Shown piece by piece: positions 1-10,953 of a DNA stretch of 64,000 bases. The notes beneath the pieces are model-generated. The model was not told where the DNA came from. It ran no database searches and worked only from the letters and a program-made list of their open reading frames with translations. The first letter of the stretch is position 1. Every line of letters starts with the position of its first letter. The position numbers were made by a program, and so were the translations under genes. The DNA is from Apodospora peruviana (taxonomy: Eukaryota > Ascomycota > Sordariomycetes > Sordariales > Lasiosphaeriaceae): contig JAUEDM010000005.1 in assembly GCA_033439685.1 (NCBI GenBank), positions 620,001 through 684,000 of the forward strand. The letters are read 5' to 3'.

Positions 1-314
1 CAATGATGGGGAAATTGCACGTTCGCCCATCAGCCACCAGCGGTTCTGTCCCAACTTCGCCTGCGCTGTCGGCTACCGGGAGTCACGGTGAGCAGCATGG
101 AGTGAGGGCTGCGCGGTCTCTGAGCGTCAGGTCGATCGGCCCGTCGGTGCAGCTGCAGCAGCCTGGGCAGGGACATCCGACCAGGATGTCGACTAATTCG
201 CTCAGGTCGTTCATGCTGGCGAATGGAACCGTCGCGGGTAGCGGTAGTTCTGGACATGTTGGGCATGGGCATGGACATGGGTTGGAGAGACTCAAGGTTG
301 CTCCGACCTTTTGA
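1..314 (+). CDS. 3' end of an unidentified protein-coding gene (partial)
   Basis: This is an open frame running in from the left edge and ending at a TGA at 312-314. The visible tail of about 104 residues is rich in Ser, Gly and Pro. It has a short Gly-His run near its end (GHVGHGHGHG) followed by a short hydrophobic-basic terminus (LERLKVAPTF). No domain is recognisable, and the tail looks intrinsically disordered. The methionines seen here are probably internal, because the composition resembles the disordered C-terminus of a larger protein. The opposite strand is also open over much of this stretch, so the coding call rests on edge context rather than homology. The gene could be a regulator or signalling protein, but nothing in the window shows that. 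Confidence 0.4.
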   Translation, partial: MMGKLHVRPSATSGSVPTSPALSATGSHGEQHGVRAARSLSVRSIGPSVQLQQPGQGHPTRMSTNSLRSFMLANGTVAGSGSSGHVGHGHGHGLERLKVAPTF

Positions 315-986
315 GGTATTGTGAAGCAAGGCGGGGAAGCCCACCATGGTTTATTTGCCCATATTTTTATTCCTTTCATCCCATTCAGCTGGCGTTACCT
401 GTATTTATTCGCTATGTTGTGGTCGTCAAAAAGCGGGCTCCTTTCTGAATTGTTTAACAGCAAGCTGCATGGCCCCATGTAGTACTTAATTTACGATTAT
501 GATTTCAAATCAGCTTGAGCTTATCCGAAACAAAAACTTACCTGATCTCAGGTCTTGTAGCCAACGGTTCGTCATCGTTGGGTTGATGTTAGTCGTCCAT
601 GGTGTCTGAGCCTGAGCTGCAGTGCCCAGTTTGGCAGATTCAGGGGTAATTGCTGTGGTAACATAGCCCCATCGTCTGCTGATGTAAGCGGCGCCTTCGG
701 TGTGTGCAACTCGATCTTGTCGCCAAGATAAGAGCTCCCGCGATGGTGATGTCATGGCAGGAAACCGGCTCCTGCCCGTCACCACCAATCGCACATTACA
801 TCACTTGTACACCCGTCCTTTATCCCACTGGAAGCCCCAGAGCCCATTATAAGTACAAACTAACTGATCCTAATCAACCAATTCCCATTCCTGCCCAACA
901 TTTCCCCTGACAATCACCAGACCTCAAAAAGAAAAGATCACCACTTTTTCAACTACATACCAAACCAACTACCACAAACCATCATC
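315..986. other. intergenic, promoter of the small stress-type gene
   Basis: No gene is seen. The last 150 bases are pyrimidine- and CA-rich. They carry a TATA-like TTATAAGTAC near 847-856, about 135 bases before the next start codon, consistent with a promoter and 5' UTR. Confidence 0.4.
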
Positions 987-1391
987 ATGGATATGCTCAA
1001 GAACCTCAGCGGCTCCCAGAACGAGGGCAAGGTCAGCACCGAGAGCTCACAGGCCATGCCTCCCTCCACCGGCAACTCGAGCGGCGGCGGCCTTATGGAT
1101 AAGCTGCACGGCATAGCCGGCGGCGGCAAGTCGAGCGAGAAGAACGAGGACGCCATTGACAAGGGTACGTAATCATTTCTCTTCTTCCGCATTCATCGGC
1201 TCGCCTGATCATTCGATGACATTGGGTCTGTCTGTCTAGGTGTCGACTGGGTGCAGGAGAACGTGCTCAAGCAGGGCCCGCAGGACAACGAGAGCGCGAT
1301 CGAGCAGGCCAAAGACGAACAGATCTCGGACTTCGTTCGCAGCCAGTACAAGGGCATGACTGGCAAGGACGTGCCGATTGCGGACAAATAG
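987..1391 (+). CDS. small conserved fungal hydrophilic protein (stress-associated, DDR48-annotated type)
   Basis: Two exons (987-1164 and 1240-1391) are joined by a 75-nt GTACGT...TAG intron. They encode 109 residues. The first half is Gly/Ser-rich and repeats an amphipathic pattern (MDMLKNLSG, then GLMDKLHGIAGGGKSS). The second half is the conserved part, with VDWVQENVLKQGPQDNESAIEQ running into an acidic segment and ending VPIADK. From memory, short proteins with this pattern are common in Pezizomycotina and are often labelled DNA damage-responsive protein 48, although their biochemical role is not established. There is no signal peptide or membrane segment, so a soluble intracellular protein is expected. 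The start is chosen because the ATG follows a CA-rich leader (ATCATC) and begins the conserved MDMLKNLSG motif. Splicing is well supported because the reading continues through DKG-VDW. Confidence 0.8.
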
Positions 1392-1990
1392 ACGGGAAAT
1401 GGGAAATGACTGTCACGACGGATGATGGGCGTGCTGGTTACGAACATGGATGGCATGATTGATGACCTTTACGGAGATGGTTTAGGGGTTTTGTCTTAGC
1501 AATCCTAATAAATCACGACTTATATTCACAACAATTTCTCCCGAGGTCATCTTGAGCAAATCGACTCCAATGAGTTCGAAGCACAAGTTGTCACGGGTCG
1601 GACTTATGTAATAAGCCGGCTCCCGCAAATACTCGCAGTCCAACTTCGCCCGTATCCTTCTTTCCTTTCAACTTACACGAGGAGAATACCCATTGTCGTC
1701 CACGTTAACATTCGCAGCGAGCTTCCGGAAGCAAACCAATTGTGCACCAAAAATCGGCGGTTGGCGATAGAGAAGATTCTACCGCCAAAACCCCTCGCCC
1801 AGTCTGTGTTGCCTCAACCCGTTTTCGATTCGCGATTGTCGTGATACATGCTCCAGCATGTTAGCCGCCAGACTGAGACTCGTCCGACGGTCAATTCAGT
1901 CGTCAACCCCGCTCGTGGGCTGCAACGATGTTTGAACAATTATCGTAACCGCCAGAAAGCGACCGATCCCTCCTAGTATCGCCCAGCAGG
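1392..1990. other. intergenic region
   Basis: About 600 bases without a supported gene. It holds the 3' UTR of the preceding gene and moderately GC-rich sequence before the decayed gene at 1991. No repeat or RNA gene was recognised. Confidence 0.4.
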
Positions 1991-3623
1991 ATGGGTTCGT
2001 TGACCCTCACCACATCCCTTGCGAACCTCGCGGGTGCCATCGGAAAGGCATCAATCGCCATCAGAGCTGTGCGCGGCGACACTTCAGGGAATCTAGACCA
2101 CATCTCCACCGAGCTCCAGGCCCTGAACAGCACCCTGGACACTCTCTCGAACATCATCAATACGGGTAGCATAGCATTAGCCCCGCGAAATGCTTTGCGG
2201 CAGATGGATGGGGCCTTACAAGGCTGTACGGCGGTTGCAGAGCGGATCGAGGAGAAGGTGGAGAAATATCAGCAACTCGAGTCTTCTTGGGCAGTGACAC
2301 GCGGGTGCTGCGAGATAGTCTCGGGCATTACAAGATGGTCTTGTGTATCGGGATGCACTGCATCTCCTTGTAGGGTGGTTCTCCCTTCTTGACTACGGAC
2401 ATCTTCTAACTAGTTCTCGATAACACAGACACCCCAGTCAGGCCGCCCAACATCATGATGAAAAGATTAACACGGAGCTCCACAGCATTTGAGAGCGAAT
2501 CGATGGGCTTCAGAACCGCGGAAGATTCCGAACGTATCGCCATATCGAGGACTGGATTGCTGAAATGTCTGGTCTCAGTAATAATGTCCGAGCCGCAAAC
2601 CAAGAGGCACTTGCGTGGCCTTCAGACGTGGGCCCTTCGGAGCCGGCTGGCGGTGGATCCGTGCCATATGTGAAGCCAGAGGAGCAATCGGCAAAATACC
2701 TGATACAAGAGCAAATAGAACGCATATCCACCATGCACGACTGCTTGATGAAGTCCACGAAGGACGAGACGGAAATCCTACGCACAAAACTCAAACTCAA
2801 AACCCATCGCCCTCACACACACGAGTCAGAGCACGCTGCGAGGTGGCCGTGTTCAAACACATACGCTCCGAGAACTTAGGGACGGCCGTCGCCTCTGGCC
2901 AGTCAGGACTGCCCAGCGCCATTGTGACGGATTTCGGGAACACATCGTACTCGACTATTAAAGCCAATGCTAGGGATCTCACCCTCCACCTTAAGGGGAT
3001 ATGGTCACTTGAGTGGGCGGTCAGGGAAACAGCCAATTCTCAGAAAGAACTACTAGGACACCAAGTGTTCGGCAACATGGAGTTGACCTTTAGTAGCAAC
3101 GACGCAAGATTTGCCCTTTACTCTGCCCTTCTTAGGATGGCCACAAGCGCAGATGAACACCTCGACATGTATATTCCACCGGTCGACTACTATATGGGGC
3201 GGGGCGTCAAAAGTTTCGGTGAGCGCTTATATTATCTTAGAGACAACAACTCTCGCCTACCGCCCCAGAAGTGGAATGCCGTCAGCGTTATCCGGCACAA
3301 AGAGAACCAGGTGGTTCGCCTCCTGACCGACTTTCAATATGGCGCCGTTCACGTAATTGACACTTTGCGGCAACCGATAAGCATTTTTCGATCTACTCGT
3401 ACTGAGTATAGGTTTTGGTTATTCTCTTGTACGGCCCGCTCACGAAGGTATGATAATATTGACAGCACCAGCACTGGTGAGTGACGAGTAATATATCAAA
3501 CAGGCAGCGGAGATTATTAGGACGGCAACTAGCGAGAGGACAAAGCAATATTTCCGGTTCAGGAGTCAATAAGACCTGCACAGATTCGAAGTGTCGTTGA
3601 CCAACAATGAAATCCTGTTTTGA
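1991..3623 (+). pseudogene. decayed gene with a fungal STAND/PigL-type N-terminal domain
   Basis: The first exon starts MGSLTLTTSLANLAGAIGKA and continues through an LDTLSNII and ALQGCTAVAERI pattern. This is typical of the fungal N-terminal domain found in front of NACHT/STAND proteins and in AzaL/PigL-like proteins. Protein-like sequence then continues but jumps frame near 2285 (into LRDSLGHYKMVLCIGMHCIS). A plausible 60-nt GTAGGG...CACAG intron ends near 2432. The frame is then interrupted by TGA at 2490-2492 and shifts again around 2780-2830. A long stretch follows (for example LRMATSADEHLDMYIPP) to about 3450. The last recognisable part (IKQAAEIIRTATSERTKQYF, then LHRFEVSLTNNEILF) contains TAA at 3489-3491 and TAA at 3570-3572. 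Each stop can be explained by one C-to-T change (CGA to TGA, CAA to TAA), as repeat-induced point mutation would make. Heterokaryon-incompatibility or innate-immunity type ancestry is inference only. Confidence 0.6.
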
Positions 3624-5390
3624 TGGAACAGCTAGTAGAGTCAAAATAAGCCGCCGCCTAACCAGAGATCCTGAGGTTGTGAGATTAAAATCTGGATAAC
3701 CATCCGGTGAGGGTACAGCTTATTCGGTCCAAGAAGTCATCACCCGGGTGCCCTGTGCAGTTGCTTGTCTTCATCAGAGCTCATGATCCAGCCAAACGAC
3801 CTGAAGCGAGAACTGCCGACAAAATACAATATTATCTGTCTATGAATATTGGGTTCAGACCTGCTGGCGTCAACGTGGCAGCGGCAACCTTGCCGGCAGA
3901 AATCCGCGGATACGGCCTTGACGGTCCATGCCTTGTCGTCGAGAGCAATGGCGAAGGAGATCCGCCAACCAGGTTTCCAGACCCCGTCAGAGCCGAGGAC
4001 CGAGCTCCACGCAACCGTTCTTTGACGCCCGGAGAGGCAGATTCTCCCAGCAAATATGAGGGGCTTGGGCTAGGCTTTAACGTCGAATCAGGTGAGTCCT
4101 CATTTCTGAACTTTCTCCTCGTCACAGAACCTATGGAACAAATATCGTGAAAGGGGCCAGGAATAGCGGTTGCGTTAACATCTTTTATCCGTTGATAGAC
4201 AATAAAAGATTGTTCCACTGTCTCATCGAGTTAGCAGCAACCGAGTATACGAAATGAGAACCCACAATAGTTGCCAAGGCAAGGAAAGAAACTGGAACTT
4301 CGGAACACACAGGAAAGATTTCGGTAATGACAGGCACATGGTAGATGGTGGAGCAGAAGTTCTGGCACGAATGAGCTTTTTTGGTCACATAAGAAGCAAG
4401 GGGCGCCTTGTATTGGCATAGGGCATCAATATCATTATCCAATTTTGGTAAAATAAAGTAGTCCCAGCGGCGATTCTCACGTCTTCGTTCTCACAGAATA
4501 GTTTGAATTCAAAGGCTGATAGTGTTTACTGATACACGACCTCGGAATGGACCACCCCTCCGACAACGACAACTTCGACTACATGCACCAAGGTCAACCC
4601 GATCGCGTGACGACGACCAACAACCAACACCACCATCATCTCCCATGACAGAACCAAAAACCTAGAGATAGACAATATATGCAACCACCACCACAATGGC
4701 CAAGGCCTCCCTCTTGACCAAGGACGTCCCCGTTCTATGGAGATAGCGACAAGAGCGGTCGTTCTTCAGTATTGGTCTCTACAGGAGGCCACGACAATCC
4801 ATTTTCCGGGTGTCCGACCGAGTGTGACAACATCATCTTTCGTCCGACCCGGGGTAAACATGGAGATGGCCAATCGTGATACTCCAGTCTCGGCGGCCAT
4901 GTCGTGCTAGCCCAGCGCACAAGGCCTTGAGGCCGGCTTACTCATGCGACAATGGTATGTGTCCCACACAATACCACCAAAACACTGGTGACTGCGGCAT
5001 GGGAGACAATGCAGTGGACCGCCGGCCCAACGTTCCATGTTTCCGACAACTCGTGAGCCTTCAAGAACATAACATGTTGATCCATGCCTGAGACTTCAAA
5101 GCTAAAAAGGCCTTCACCGCTAGACAGCCTCCTGGCATCATGCCAGACAGCACAAGCCGGGACAACAGGCAAGATTGTTTCGGTATGTCGCTAGACGGAC
5201 ACAGGCGGCACCGTTCGGTCCCGACGAGACTATGAATGATGAGAGGATCACTATCAACTTTAAGGCATGGTATAACAAATAGATCACAGCTTTACCCAGC
5301 TTCCAGTTGCTCGGATACCATAAAAACTATCTAGCACTTCATTATATTACCATTCCCAAAACATTCAAGATACCCTAACCAATACCAATC
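3624..5390. other. intergenic, with possible coding debris
   Basis: No gene can be supported firmly. A 147-codon open frame at 3707-4150 has protein-like composition (for example GFRPAGVNVAAATLPAEIRG) but no recognised domain. It may be debris of the decayed gene upstream. A 31-codon frame starts at 4549 with Asp/His-rich sequence and stops quickly. The stretch 4680-5200 has scattered short open frames on both strands with no consistent reading. The last 80 bases before 5391 are a CA-rich leader that fits the lectin gene. Confidence 0.3.
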
Positions 5391-5823
5391 ATGGCCTACA
5401 ACATCAACCTCCGCCCGTTGAACGATACCTCGGTAACTCTGAGTCTAGTCGAAAAGACCTGCTGGCAGGGCAGCGGAACTGTCTGGTCCACGCCGGGCGA
5501 AGGCCGCGGCCACTTGTTGTCAATGGGCGGGAGTGGCTCGTCAGGCATGCTGCGCTTCCGCCACCAGTGACGGCGCTTATTTCGCCGTCGCCGTCGGCGT
5601 GCACAACTACAAGCGCTGGTGTGATGTCACTGTCAATTTGGGGGATGACCAGCCGCTCACCAAGCTGCACGGGGAGTACTATAATAGCGACAGCCCCAAG
5701 AATAAGGCGCTGTGGGCTCAGGCGAGCGAGGCGAAGGCTAAGTTGAAGAGTGGGAAGGAGGTTAGTGTTGGGTTTTATCAGAAGGAGGGGAAGCAATTGT
5801 TTGCTACGCTGACTTTTGCTTGA
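5391..5823 (+). pseudogene. fungal fruit-body lectin family protein, reading frame broken once
   Basis: The ATG at 5391 follows a typical leader (CCAATC) and opens MAYNINLRPLNDTSVTLSLV, then EKTCWQGSGTVW and MGGSGSSGMLRF, and stops at a TGA at 5568-5570. The adjacent frame resumes at once with SDGAYFAVAVGVHNYKRWCD and runs to TGA at 5821-5823. These blocks in this order (EKT.W, MGGSGSSG.LRF, GVHNYKRWCD, a C-terminal FATLTF-like strand) are the signature of the Agaricus bisporus lectin / fungal fruit-body lectin family. That is a beta-sandwich of about 140 residues binding Gal-beta-1,3-GalNAc and GlcNAc. There is no signal peptide, as usual for this cytosolic family. The two halves overlap at 5557-5570, too close for an intron, so this is a one-base frameshift or a sequencing error. 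Everything else looks intact, which favours a recent break or an assembly error. Confidence 0.75.
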
Positions 5824-6690
5824 TTCCTCCTGGGAAATCGGTGGTGAACTGGCTGCAGTGATGTGGGGGGAGGTTGTCCGGTTGTTGTTTTGGATGGTGA
5901 GGGACGATTGAACGAAGCTCTGGCATGGTGCAGATCTATTTCAGTGACTAGCTACCTACCTTAGGTATCCATCGTTCAAGAGTTGAGATATAAGCAAAAG
6001 GAAGATACCATTGAAATATCTCATTTGCGCTCTCTCATAAGAATGGTTATAAATTTGACTTTTTATGAAAGGAACTTTTCAGATTATATGCCCATGGGCC
6101 ATGATCTGAGAGTCGCTTTTTAATTTTGGGTACAAAAATGAGGGAAATCTCATGCCTTAATCCTCCCTACGTTAGATATATCCTTAAAACGTCATGACTG
6201 CTTTATCTGAGTTCGGGCTCATGGGGAAGGCAAGAGCATTGAGCATCAGGTCGGTCCTGTCGGCGCTCCGAATCGGGTCGTCTGTGCTTATCGATAAGGA
6301 TTCGGGACAAAGTTGGGGTCACGTGCAGGACCTGACAAGCCAGCCACCAAAAAATTCCACCTGCCTGACCCACCCTGGATCATCAATCTTGGATGGACTG
6401 GGCTGACCAGCACCTTCATCGCCGCTACCAATTACTTAGGTATTACAGCAGCTATCATTCAAGATCACGTTGTGGATAGATCCTGGCCCAACCCTAATTG
6501 AGAAGGTCTTTATAACTTTTTCCCTTCGCGATTGCCAGATAGCAACCAATCTTCAGCGCCCATCGCGTCGCGTCGCGTCAAACACAGAACTGAGCTCCCT
6601 GGAATCCTGGATCTGGTTCGGCCTGTACCGGTGCCCTGCCACTTTACGAGCCACCGGCGTCGTTGGCATCACCAAAACCACTGAGACATA
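5824..6690. other. intergenic region
   Basis: About 870 bases without a gene. The first half is AT-rich and the second has short open frames without protein character. No repeat or RNA gene was recognised. Confidence 0.4.
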
Positions 6691-8384
6691 ATGCCGCGCC
6701 TATTAGACACAGATGAAGATGAATACTCCAGCTCCGAGTCCGAGTCGGGATCCGAATCAGACTCAGGCTCGGGCTCATCCATGCACACTATCCCAAACAA
6801 CCCCCAGCCTCATCAAGCTCCCGCTAACCACTTCACGTCTGTCAACAACTTGGGCGAGAATCGGTCCGAATATGCTATGGACCGCTTCGTCTCGCGCTTA
6901 TCAAATAATACCCCCGAGCGCATGCGCTCTAGTCAAGTCGTTCACGTCGCCGGCAGGCTCGCCAACAAGGCCAAACGGAAAGCTGATGACAACGATGAGG
7001 AGGATGAGGATGATGATGATGGATACACCGCCAAGGCCCGCAGAATCGGATCTGATACCCTAATTTCGAACTCGGAGTTTGCCGTCGACGGGGGTGATGA
7101 TGAGGACGACTACTCTGACTCCTCCGAACCCGAACCACTGGAGCCGGGTCAGGCAATGACCAAGGTTGTTAATTTGCATCCGCCGCGGTTACATCCCGCC
7201 TATGATCCTATGCAGTTGCGTAAGTTGATAGCCCTAGCCTTTCAAAGATGATTTGACCCGATCATTGCTCATACTTTATGCTGGTAGCCCCCTTCCACCT
7301 TCTTCGCGCATGCGTGCCTCCAGGGACCCTTGTCTATGAGAATGATGTGCCTAAGAGGTTTAGGTCGGCGCTACTTAATTTGCCAGTGAAGCAGATACCC
7401 ATCTTCAGAAAGAAATTCAGAGCCAGCAAGCCGCAGAACTTGACTTCGTTTATGATTCAAGCCACCGGCGAGCTCCTGCCCTTTGAGGACTCCTGTTCGC
7501 ATTGCCGAAGGCTCAACGGCCCCTATTCTGGCTGTGTCGTGTCTAGAGACCCTATTGTGGACGAGGCGCTCATAGGCGCATGCGCCGGCTGTTGGTACGG
7601 TCGCCAGGGGTCCAAATGCGCCTTTCGTAGACGCAGGCTTGGTAGGTTTTGGCCCCCGTCTCAGGCCGCTCTTAAATTTATCTGGACTATTCTGACTGAG
7701 AGATCCTACGTAGGGCTTTCGCTTGAAAAAGAGGACCTCGATCCTCGATCCAAACGTTTGGTGGCAACGGCACAAGCGGCAGCGCAGGTACCAGCGGCGG
7801 CACCAGCGGCTCCAACAGCACCAGCGGCTCCAACAACACCAGCGATACCAACGTCGCCAGCGATACCAGCGATCCCGACCCGTAAGGAGACACCGGTTCT
7901 CCCGCCAGTCCATCATCATACCATGCCTTCGGAACCAATCCCTCAACCGCAGGCTCAACCAATGTCGTACACGACAAGTGCACCACCCTCAATCGCACCA
8001 CTCACCTATTCAGCCCACAGGACAACGTCTCTTACACCATCGGAACCACCAGCGGCACCGCTCGCCTATTCAGCCCAGAGACCATCCTCAGCAGCACCAC
8101 TCGCCTATTCAGCGCAAGCACCATCCCCAGCAGAGCGGCTCGCCGCTTCAACCCAGGCACCACCCCCAGCAGAACGGCTCGCCTGGTCACCCCAGACATA
8201 TCTTTCACTAGAAACTAAAGTCGCGACGTGGGAGTTGAGATACGGCACCTTGGATCCCGCGGAGCTCCTCGCCGCACACAAAAGTTTGGTCGAATGGCAA
8301 GATGATATCGCGACGCGGATGCTCGCCATGCACAAGGTCTTGCTCAAGAAGGGATTCGGCCTGATAAATCCACGTGTAACATAA
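6691..8384 (+). CDS. DUF3716-type cysteine-motif protein with repetitive C-terminal region
   Basis: Two exons (6691-7219 and 7288-8384, intron GTAAGT...GGTAG) give 541 residues; the join reads ...MQL-PP-FHLLRACVPPG. Residues 1-165 are acidic and disordered, with Ser/Glu/Asp runs, and contain basic KAKRK and KARR patches that could be nuclear signals. The centre carries CSHCRRLNGPYSGCVV and, about 20 residues later, ACAGCWYGRQGSKCAF. This CxxC...C then CxxC...C pattern is that of the fungal-specific DUF3716 family, probably a metal-binding module of unknown function. An Ala/Pro/Thr low-complexity linker follows, then four 13-residue repeats, and finally a short helical end (LDPAELLAAHKSLVEW). 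In fungi such proteins are often lineage-specific and expanded. A nuclear or chromatin role is inference from the acidic and basic patches only. Confidence 0.75.
8055..8210 (+). repeat. four 39-bp in-frame tandem repeats in the DUF3716 gene
   Basis: Four adjacent 39-bp units encode 13-residue repeats: APLAYSAQRPSSA, APLAYSAQAPSPA, ERLAASTQAPPPA and ERLAWSPQTYLSL. A degenerate earlier unit (APLTYSAHRTTSL) lies just upstream. All lengths are multiples of three, so copy-number change would keep the frame. Confidence 0.85.
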
Positions 8385-8486
8385 TTACTAGCCTGGGTGT
8401 TCCATGCATTATTCAGTTTCCACCCCAACTATCTCGTCCAGTGATCCGTCACCTGTGTCATCCCTAAGAAATAGATAGCATCATCA

Positions 8487-9056
8487 TCATCCGAGCCTCG
8501 TCTGATTGATATAAAACGGCGTGTTCTCCTCCTTCAGCCCAAACGAGCACACCCCGCTGGCGCTACATAGCCCACGCATGTTGTCCCCGACCACGAACCG
8601 CGCGTCGCCCACCCACGAAAGCGGCCCGCGCACCCTCCGACTTGCCCTCGGCACGGACCGCTTGAACCGTAGGACGAAATCGGTGAGCGGTGACGGGTAC
8701 GAGGAGTTGCTCGCCTCGAGCATCTCGAATGTCCAGCTTCCTTCCGATACAGCCGTGCAGTGTTCGACGTGGTCGTACGCGGACGCAAAGTTGTCGTATT
8801 GCCATTTGAAGCCGCAGTCTGCTGTTGTTGTTGATTTGTTTACTGCCAATCCCGCCGCGAGATTCAAGGGAGGCGGGTTGGAGTAGTCGTTTGGGTCGGT
8901 GATGGTCACGTTGATGATGCTCCAGGTGGAGCTGCCTGGCCGGCCGGAGGGGGCGAAGGTGGTGAGTTTGGAAATTTCCCATGGTTTCAGGAGGGGATCG
9001 GCCGCAGCTGTGAGGGTTGTCGAGCTCATCAGGCTGACGAGGAGGTGGAATAGCAT
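8487..9056 (-). CDS. small secreted protein, four cysteines, Alt a 1/AA1-like
   Basis: An intronless frame of 189 residues starts at 9056 with a clear signal peptide (MLFHLLVSLMSSTTLTAAA). The mature part begins KPWEISKLTTFAPSGRPGSS, followed by a beta-rich pattern with WSIINVTITDP. There are four cysteines (in ADCGF, EHCTA, GLCSA and GVCSF), enough for two disulfides. From memory, the opening W-I-L-F-P-S-G-R-P pattern recurs in small secreted ascomycete proteins, some assigned to the AA1-like (Alternaria Alt a 1) fold. Several N-x-S/T sites (INVTI, ASNSS, INQTR) suggest N-glycosylation. Its role is unknown; a secreted effector or wall protein is possible. It converges with the DUF3716 gene, about 100 bases apart. 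Confidence 0.7.
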   Translation of the reverse strand: MLFHLLVSLMSSTTLTAAADPLLKPWEISKLTTFAPSGRPGSSTWSIINVTITDPNDYSNPPPLNLAAGLAVNKSTTTADCGFKWQYDNFASAYDHVEHCTAVSEGSWTFEMLEASNSSYPSPLTDFVLRFKRSVPRASRRVRGPLSWVGDARFVVGDNMRGLCSASGVCSFGLKEENTPFYINQTRLG

Positions 9057-10559
9057 TTTGGGTGGTTGCTCGGCGGGTACGTTCGTAATATGGAGACAGG
9101 AATGAACAGTGATCGTGGTTAGCAGGGGATCTTCAACACGAGACGGTGACTTTTGTTCTTATACACTGGATGGACATGATCAATTGCACCTTTTTGCTGG
9201 GAACGTTACTTTTAAGTTGCACGCGTAGACATCGTCCCCCCGCGTGGCCGTCTCGTACCTGGAATCTGAGTATGGTTCTAATATCTGACATATTAAAGGG
9301 CTGCTTTCGGCTAAATTTGTGCTGCGAGACCAACGTTTATTTTCAGATATGCTTGCTTCTGCATAGCACTCAAGCCCGTAATATCGGCGCATTTTAGGCC
9401 GATCGAGCCTGCACAGGATCTCGTATTGTGAGTCGCAGAGTCTCCAGACTCCCGGTTTGTGTTCCCTATTCCGCATGCCATTTTCAGGGGTTGTCCCGTG
9501 GTGGTCATGGAGGTACAATACAGTTCTGTACGCAATACGTACCGTAAGCTGTAGCACCCAACCCCGGACAAAGCCAGACGGGAGCGGGTAAACTGCTGCA
9601 CACCACCCTCCTGATGAGAAGCCAGGATCCGCAAACATCTAGTTCTAGACACAGTATATCAACAACTTCCCTTAACCTACCCAAGATATAGTCGATGGTC
9701 ATTTTGGGAGCTTGCTGATGGAAGAACGCGAAGGCTGTCATAGTTAAATAGGGGTTATGTAAGCGTTCCTGGGCTCATATAACGAGCTCCCATAGCTCGC
9801 TCGCCCCTTGTCCAACAATACATCATATTTCTTTCCTCATTTCCGCGTAACGTTATTCTGTGCCCCCAAAATGTTTGTCACAAATATTAAGTCAAATCTT
9901 GAACCTAGAGTTCGCATATCTCAGTCCCTGGCATGGGTTCCAGTCATCATCTGGTGGTATGACTTGGGATGAATACAAGGAGTATGCGTTCAGCTTCACG
10001 GTTGAGCCATGTACTCTGTATAATAAAGGCAGGTAAATTGACGGAAGTCCACCCGTGAACCTGCTATGACTCCACGGCTCACCCTACAACCGGTCAGGAC
10101 AATAGCTGTTTGGCGCGGAAGAATGACACTTTGTTGGGACAATAGCTGTGTACTCATTTACCCTGGCTACGCCGTTGTAGTTTGCCTAACCCTCAACTGT
10201 CCCGTAAGTAACTCGGCAACCTATTGTTCATAGCAAAGTTGGGTAGAAGTAAACGTCACAGGACACATCAAGGCGTTGCTGCGTCAGGATTGCTTCTAGG
10301 TATCCGGAGATCACCAGATAAACCTGAACAATCACAGTGTGCTGTGTGGAATGGAAACCTGATCTCCACAGTACAGTGGCGTCTGCTTGTCCCTGAGACT
10401 GTGGGCATGTTGCTCGCCCGGCCATGAGAGAGGATTTGGTCTGATCTTGGGCTGGCTCACTTCAAGGTCAGGCGCGAGGACAGCTGCCATTGATAAATCT
10501 ATTCACTTCTTCCTCGCTAGATCACTGGAGTCCGACTTACTACACCCTCATTCTCGACG
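9057..10559. other. long intergenic region without a recognised gene
   Basis: Both strands have scattered short open frames of 60-150 codons, but they have no domain, no consistent splice pattern and odd composition. I see no RNA gene or transposon protein. Confidence 0.4.
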
Positions 10560-10935
10560 TCCTTCCATCTCCAGAAAATTTCTTCCAACACAACTAAGAT
10601 CTTTCGACTTTGACTTACTTTTTCTTTCCATCTCGGATTAATTTCTTCCACCTTGACTTCGCACGAGATCTGGTTACGGCTAGGACCATCTCTTTTTTTT
10701 TTCTTTTTTCAAATCAGAACACCCATCCTCAACATAGTACTCATCTAAACAGCATCCAAATCTGGATTCACTCTTGCCACCTCCTGGCGCATAGATGAAA
10801 GCGAGACCGACTTGTCGTAGTTTTAGTATTGGAAATTGGGAGTGCTACAACTGACAGCTCGCGCGCATACTACTTTCTCTCGACCTCGACCTCGCACGAA
10901 AATCTCCTCATACCAACGGCTAGGACCGTTTATCT
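10560..10935 (+). repeat. imperfect direct duplications in the promoter/leader of the coiled-coil gene
   Basis: A pyrimidine-rich block starting CTTCCATCTC near 10562 recurs near 10624, each followed by TTTCTTCCA(A/C)C and then TTTGACTT or CTTGACTT. A second module, containing CGCACGA and CGGCTAGGACC, occurs at about 10660-10692 and again at about 10890-10930, just before the start codon. A poly-T tract lies between (about 10692-10711). The copies are diverged, so the duplication is not recent. Confidence 0.5.
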
Positions 10936-10953
10936 TTCAAAAAACCACTCAAG

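Noticed and set aside
3707..4150. 147-codon open frame
   Set aside because: Composition is partly protein-like, but the first half contains leader-like sequence and there is no domain. It was kept only as a note in the intergenic entry.
7371..8428. Long open frames antisense and out of frame to the DUF3716 gene
   Set aside because: They arise from the GC-rich repeats. The sense frame carries the Cys motif and continues correctly across the intron.
9180..9741. Overlapping minus-strand open frames of 78-152 codons
   Set aside because: Three frames are open at once with no protein-like pattern or splice signals, as expected by chance.
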